The position numbers and the translations under genes are program-made. A model generated the notes under the pieces. The model did no database searches and had not been told where the DNA came from. It saw nothing but the letters and a program-made list of their open reading frames with translations. Shown here piece after piece: positions 7,644-9,041 of a DNA stretch of 9,041 nt (its first letter is position 1; the number at the start of each line of letters is the position of its first letter). Origin of the DNA: a bacterium (GTDB taxonomy: Bacteria; KSB1; UBA2214); NCBI GenBank assembly GCA_029560815.1, contig JAKQKF010000012.1, forward strand, positions 1 to 9,041, given 5' to 3'.

Positions 7644-8870
7644 TCAAATCCTCAGATAACGTCCGGAGCGCTGCATCCATGCGGTGAGCCAGGTGCCAGC
7701 GAAAGCGACAAGGAGCGAGCGCCAGAGACCGGTGGCGAAGCCGGCGCCCAGGGCGGCATAAAGGTTGCGGCCGTCTGCCATCAGTGGAAGCATGCCGATG
7801 AGTAAATAGAAGATGGGCCCCAGGATGAAGGCGAAGAGGGCGTTCTGGCCGGCGGTGGCGAGCATGCGGGTGCCGGTGGTGAGCCCGAGGCGGTCGATTA
7901 GCCAGTAGATCAGCGCGAAAAGCAGGGCGGTCCAGGCCGAGCTGATCAGACACCAGGGCGGCGTGGCCGCGTTTTTGTTATAGATGAAGAGGGGGCTGAG
8001 ATCACTGAGCGAGTGCAGTAACACGGCGATTGTGCCCAGCACAAGAGCGAAGAGAAGGATGATGCGGAGGCGCGCCGCATGGGGTTTGTCCACGCTGAAG
8101 AGCATGATGCTCAGCAGGGCGCCCGAGGCGGTGATGGCCGGCTGGGAACCGAGCACCGAGCTGATGCCGATCCAGGTATTGAAGGGAGCGAGAAAGGCGA
8201 GCAGGCCGGTGCGGTCGGCGAAATAGAGCAGATAGAGCAGGATGATCGCTGCGGCGAATGCGGCCGTTCTGCGCCGGATCACCAGATAGAGCATGGCTGT
8301 CACCAGATAAGACCAGCCGATCAGACCGAGGATGCCCCACCAATGCGGCCGCAGCCCGGCGCCCCCTTCGCCGCGGTAGGCGATGGCCAGGGCGGCCAGG
8401 ATGACGATGCCGATAATCCTGCGCGCCCAGACGATGCGTTTCCGTTCAGCACCCGAAGCGAGCCAGATCATGATGGCGCTGCCGTAAAAAAGAAGCTGCC
8501 ACAAGCGCGGATCGATGTGCCCCTTGCCGGCGATGCTCTCTGTGTTCACCATCAGCACACCCATCAGGAGCAGACTGAGGGTCCGGATCAGGACATGGCC
8601 GGCGATGCGGCCTTTCGATTCGCCGCGGCCGAGCCGTTTTTCAAGTGCGATGGGCAGCGAGAGTCCGACGATGAAGAGAAAGGCGGGAAAGACCAGATCG
8701 ACGAAGGTATAGCCATCGGCAGTGGAGGGGGAGATGTGCTTCATCCAGCCCGGGGCGCCGGTCACGCCAGCCAGATCGTTGACGAAGAGCATGACCAGAA
8801 CGATAAGCCCCCGCGTCACGTCGATGGAACGGATGCGGTTAAAAGTCGGGAAGCTGATGGGCGCTGCCAT
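7644..8870 (-). CDS. DUF5009 / HGSNAT (NagX)-like membrane acyltransferase
   Basis: A polytopic membrane protein of 408 residues with roughly ten or eleven hydrophobic segments. It belongs to the COG4299/DUF5009 group related to heparan-alpha-glucosaminide N-acetyltransferase and bacterial NagX. Near the N-terminus, SIDVTRG (15-21) followed by a hydrophobic helix ending in FVND is the family signature, and FVDLVFPAFLFIVG (56-69) is the conserved second helix. H45 in WMKHIS sits where, from memory of the human HGSNAT sequence, the acetylated active-site His lies. The family is thought to move an acetyl group across the membrane onto terminal glucosamine; acceptor and donor here are inferred only. 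It is the first gene of an operon with GH20. The frame extends to a GTG at 8897, adding nine residues. The ATG at 8870 is preferred because AAGGGA lies eight bases upstream and the GTG has no well-spaced ribosome binding site. Confidence 0.87.
   Translation of the reverse strand: MAAPISFPTFNRIRSIDVTRGLIVLVMLFVNDLAGVTGAPGWMKHISPSTADGYTFVDLVFPAFLFIVGLSLPIALEKRLGRGESKGRIAGHVLIRTLSLLLMGVLMVNTESIAGKGHIDPRLWQLLFYGSAIMIWLASGAERKRIVWARRIIGIVILAALAIAYRGEGGAGLRPHWWGILGLIGWSYLVTAMLYLVIRRRTAAFAAAIILLYLLYFADRTGLLAFLAPFNTWIGISSVLGSQPAITASGALLSIMLFSVDKPHAARLRIILLFALVLGTIAVLLHSLSDLSPLFIYNKNAATPPWCLISSAWTALLFALIYWLIDRLGLTTGTRMLATAGQNALFAFILGPIFYLLIGMLPLMADGRNLYAALGAGFATGLWRSLLVAFAGTWLTAWMQRSGRYLRI
7649..7653 (-). 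promoter_or_regulatory. ribosome binding site of the GH20 gene
   Basis: GAGGA on the minus strand, within CTGAGGA, lies six bases upstream of the GH20 ATG (7642) and inside the last codons of the acyltransferase gene. It supports the chosen start and translational coupling of the two genes. Confidence 0.7.
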
Positions 8871-8878
8871 GGGTGGAA

Positions 8879-8886
8879 TCCCTTTT
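8879..8886 (-). promoter_or_regulatory. ribosome binding site deciding the acyltransferase start
   Basis: AAAAGGGA on the minus strand ends eight bases before the ATG at 8870. The alternative GTG at 8897 has its nearest purine-rich match (AGGAGG) more than 20 bases away, too far to serve it. This favours the ATG, giving 408 rather than 417 residues. Confidence 0.55.
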
Positions 8887-8940
8887 GGCTGGATCACGAT
8901 CGGATGTCAGTGGCCGGGCAGCTGCCTCCTGCCGGGGTGC

Positions 8941-8958
8941 TGAAATATAGGGATTTCA
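8941..8958. repeat. inverted repeat TGAAAT-N6-ATTTCA, possible operator
   Basis: Perfect six-base arms TGAAAT (8941-8946) and ATTTCA (8953-8958) are separated by six bases, giving an 18-base palindrome with the geometry of a dimeric repressor site. It covers the -7 element of the candidate promoter, so a bound protein would block transcription of the acyltransferase-GH20 operon. The spacer GGG with the following CCC also permits a small AGGG/CCCT hairpin. No regulator gene is in the window. Confidence 0.35.
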
Positions 8959-8973
8959 CCCTGAAAATACAAA
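8942..8973 (-). promoter_or_regulatory. candidate promoter (Bacteroidetes-like -33/-7) for the acyltransferase-GH20 operon
   Basis: On the minus strand TTTG (complement of 8970-8973) is followed after exactly 20 bases by TATATTTC (complement of 8942-8949). This fits the Bacteroidetes pattern TTTG-N19-21-TAnnTTTG with one mismatch at the last base. The region is distinctly AT-richer than the genes. It would leave a leader of some 60-70 bases before the ATG. A short match of this kind can arise by chance in AT-rich sequence. Confidence 0.4.
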
Positions 8974-9016
8974 TGCAAACTCCATATTGTACAGGTGCAC
9001 GGCCGAAATCAGCTTC

Positions 9017-9040
9017 ATTTCAGGAAAAATCACTTGAAAT
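9017..9040. repeat. second inverted pair ATTTCA-N12-TGAAAT
   Basis: The same hexamer as in the palindrome at 8941-8958 recurs in opposite arm order: ATTTCA at 9017-9022 and TGAAAT at 9035-9040, 12 bases apart. It lies upstream of the candidate promoter. It may be an auxiliary site for the same regulator, part of a promoter for a divergent gene beyond the window, or chance. Confidence 0.22.
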
Positions 9041-9041
9041 T

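Noticed and set aside
6665..7687. A 340-residue plus-strand open frame opposite GH20
   Set aside because: It is the complement of the GH20 coding frame; the minus strand has a signal peptide, ribosome binding site and HVGMDE motif.
8871..8897. GTG start at 8897 adding nine residues to the acyltransferase
   Set aside because: It lacks a properly spaced ribosome binding site, whereas the ATG at 8870 has one, and family members usually begin close before the conserved SIDVTRG motif.

Overview
The window is GC-rich, densely coding bacterial DNA with no RNA genes, mobile elements or CRISPR. It comes from a Gram-negative-type organism: there is a SurA/PrsA-like periplasmic chaperone fragment, a lipoprotein with a lipobox, and a signal-peptide glycosidase. 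The DUF5009/NagX acyltransferase and the transglutaminase-like lipoprotein are best known to me from Bacteroidetes and relatives, and one promoter candidate resembles the Bacteroidetes -33/-7 pattern. The high GC makes a classical Bacteroides unlikely. A GC-rich lineage of the FCB superphylum, or a related candidate phylum, is a reasonable but weak guess.

Layout. The plus strand carries three genes. First is the 3' part of a SurA-like chaperone gene (open from the window edge to 772). Three bases later comes a full-length GH38 alpha-mannosidase without signal peptide (776-3886). After an 80-base gap comes a large multidomain lipoprotein (3967-6591) with an N-terminal transglutaminase/PNGase-like cysteine domain, a beta-sandwich insert, a second degenerate transglutaminase-like segment and a thioredoxin-like tail lacking cysteines. 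The minus strand carries a two-gene operon read toward them: a DUF5009/HGSNAT-like membrane acyltransferase (7644-8870) and, one base downstream, a secreted GH20-type hexosaminidase (6569-7642). The two convergent units overlap by 23 bases at their 3' ends. The right edge (8871-9041) is an AT-richer promoter region with a palindrome overlapping the candidate promoter.

How the genes may work together. GH20 would remove terminal N-acetylhexosamine outside the cytoplasm. The acyltransferase family acetylates terminal glucosamine across the membrane. GH38 would hydrolyse alpha-mannosides inside the cell. The lipoprotein has a papain-like fold signature that resembles peptide:N-glycanase in two motifs. 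Together this suggests a small locus for mannose/HexNAc glycans such as N-glycans or glycopeptides. That joint role is inference; no transporter, SusC/SusD pair or regulator lies in the window.
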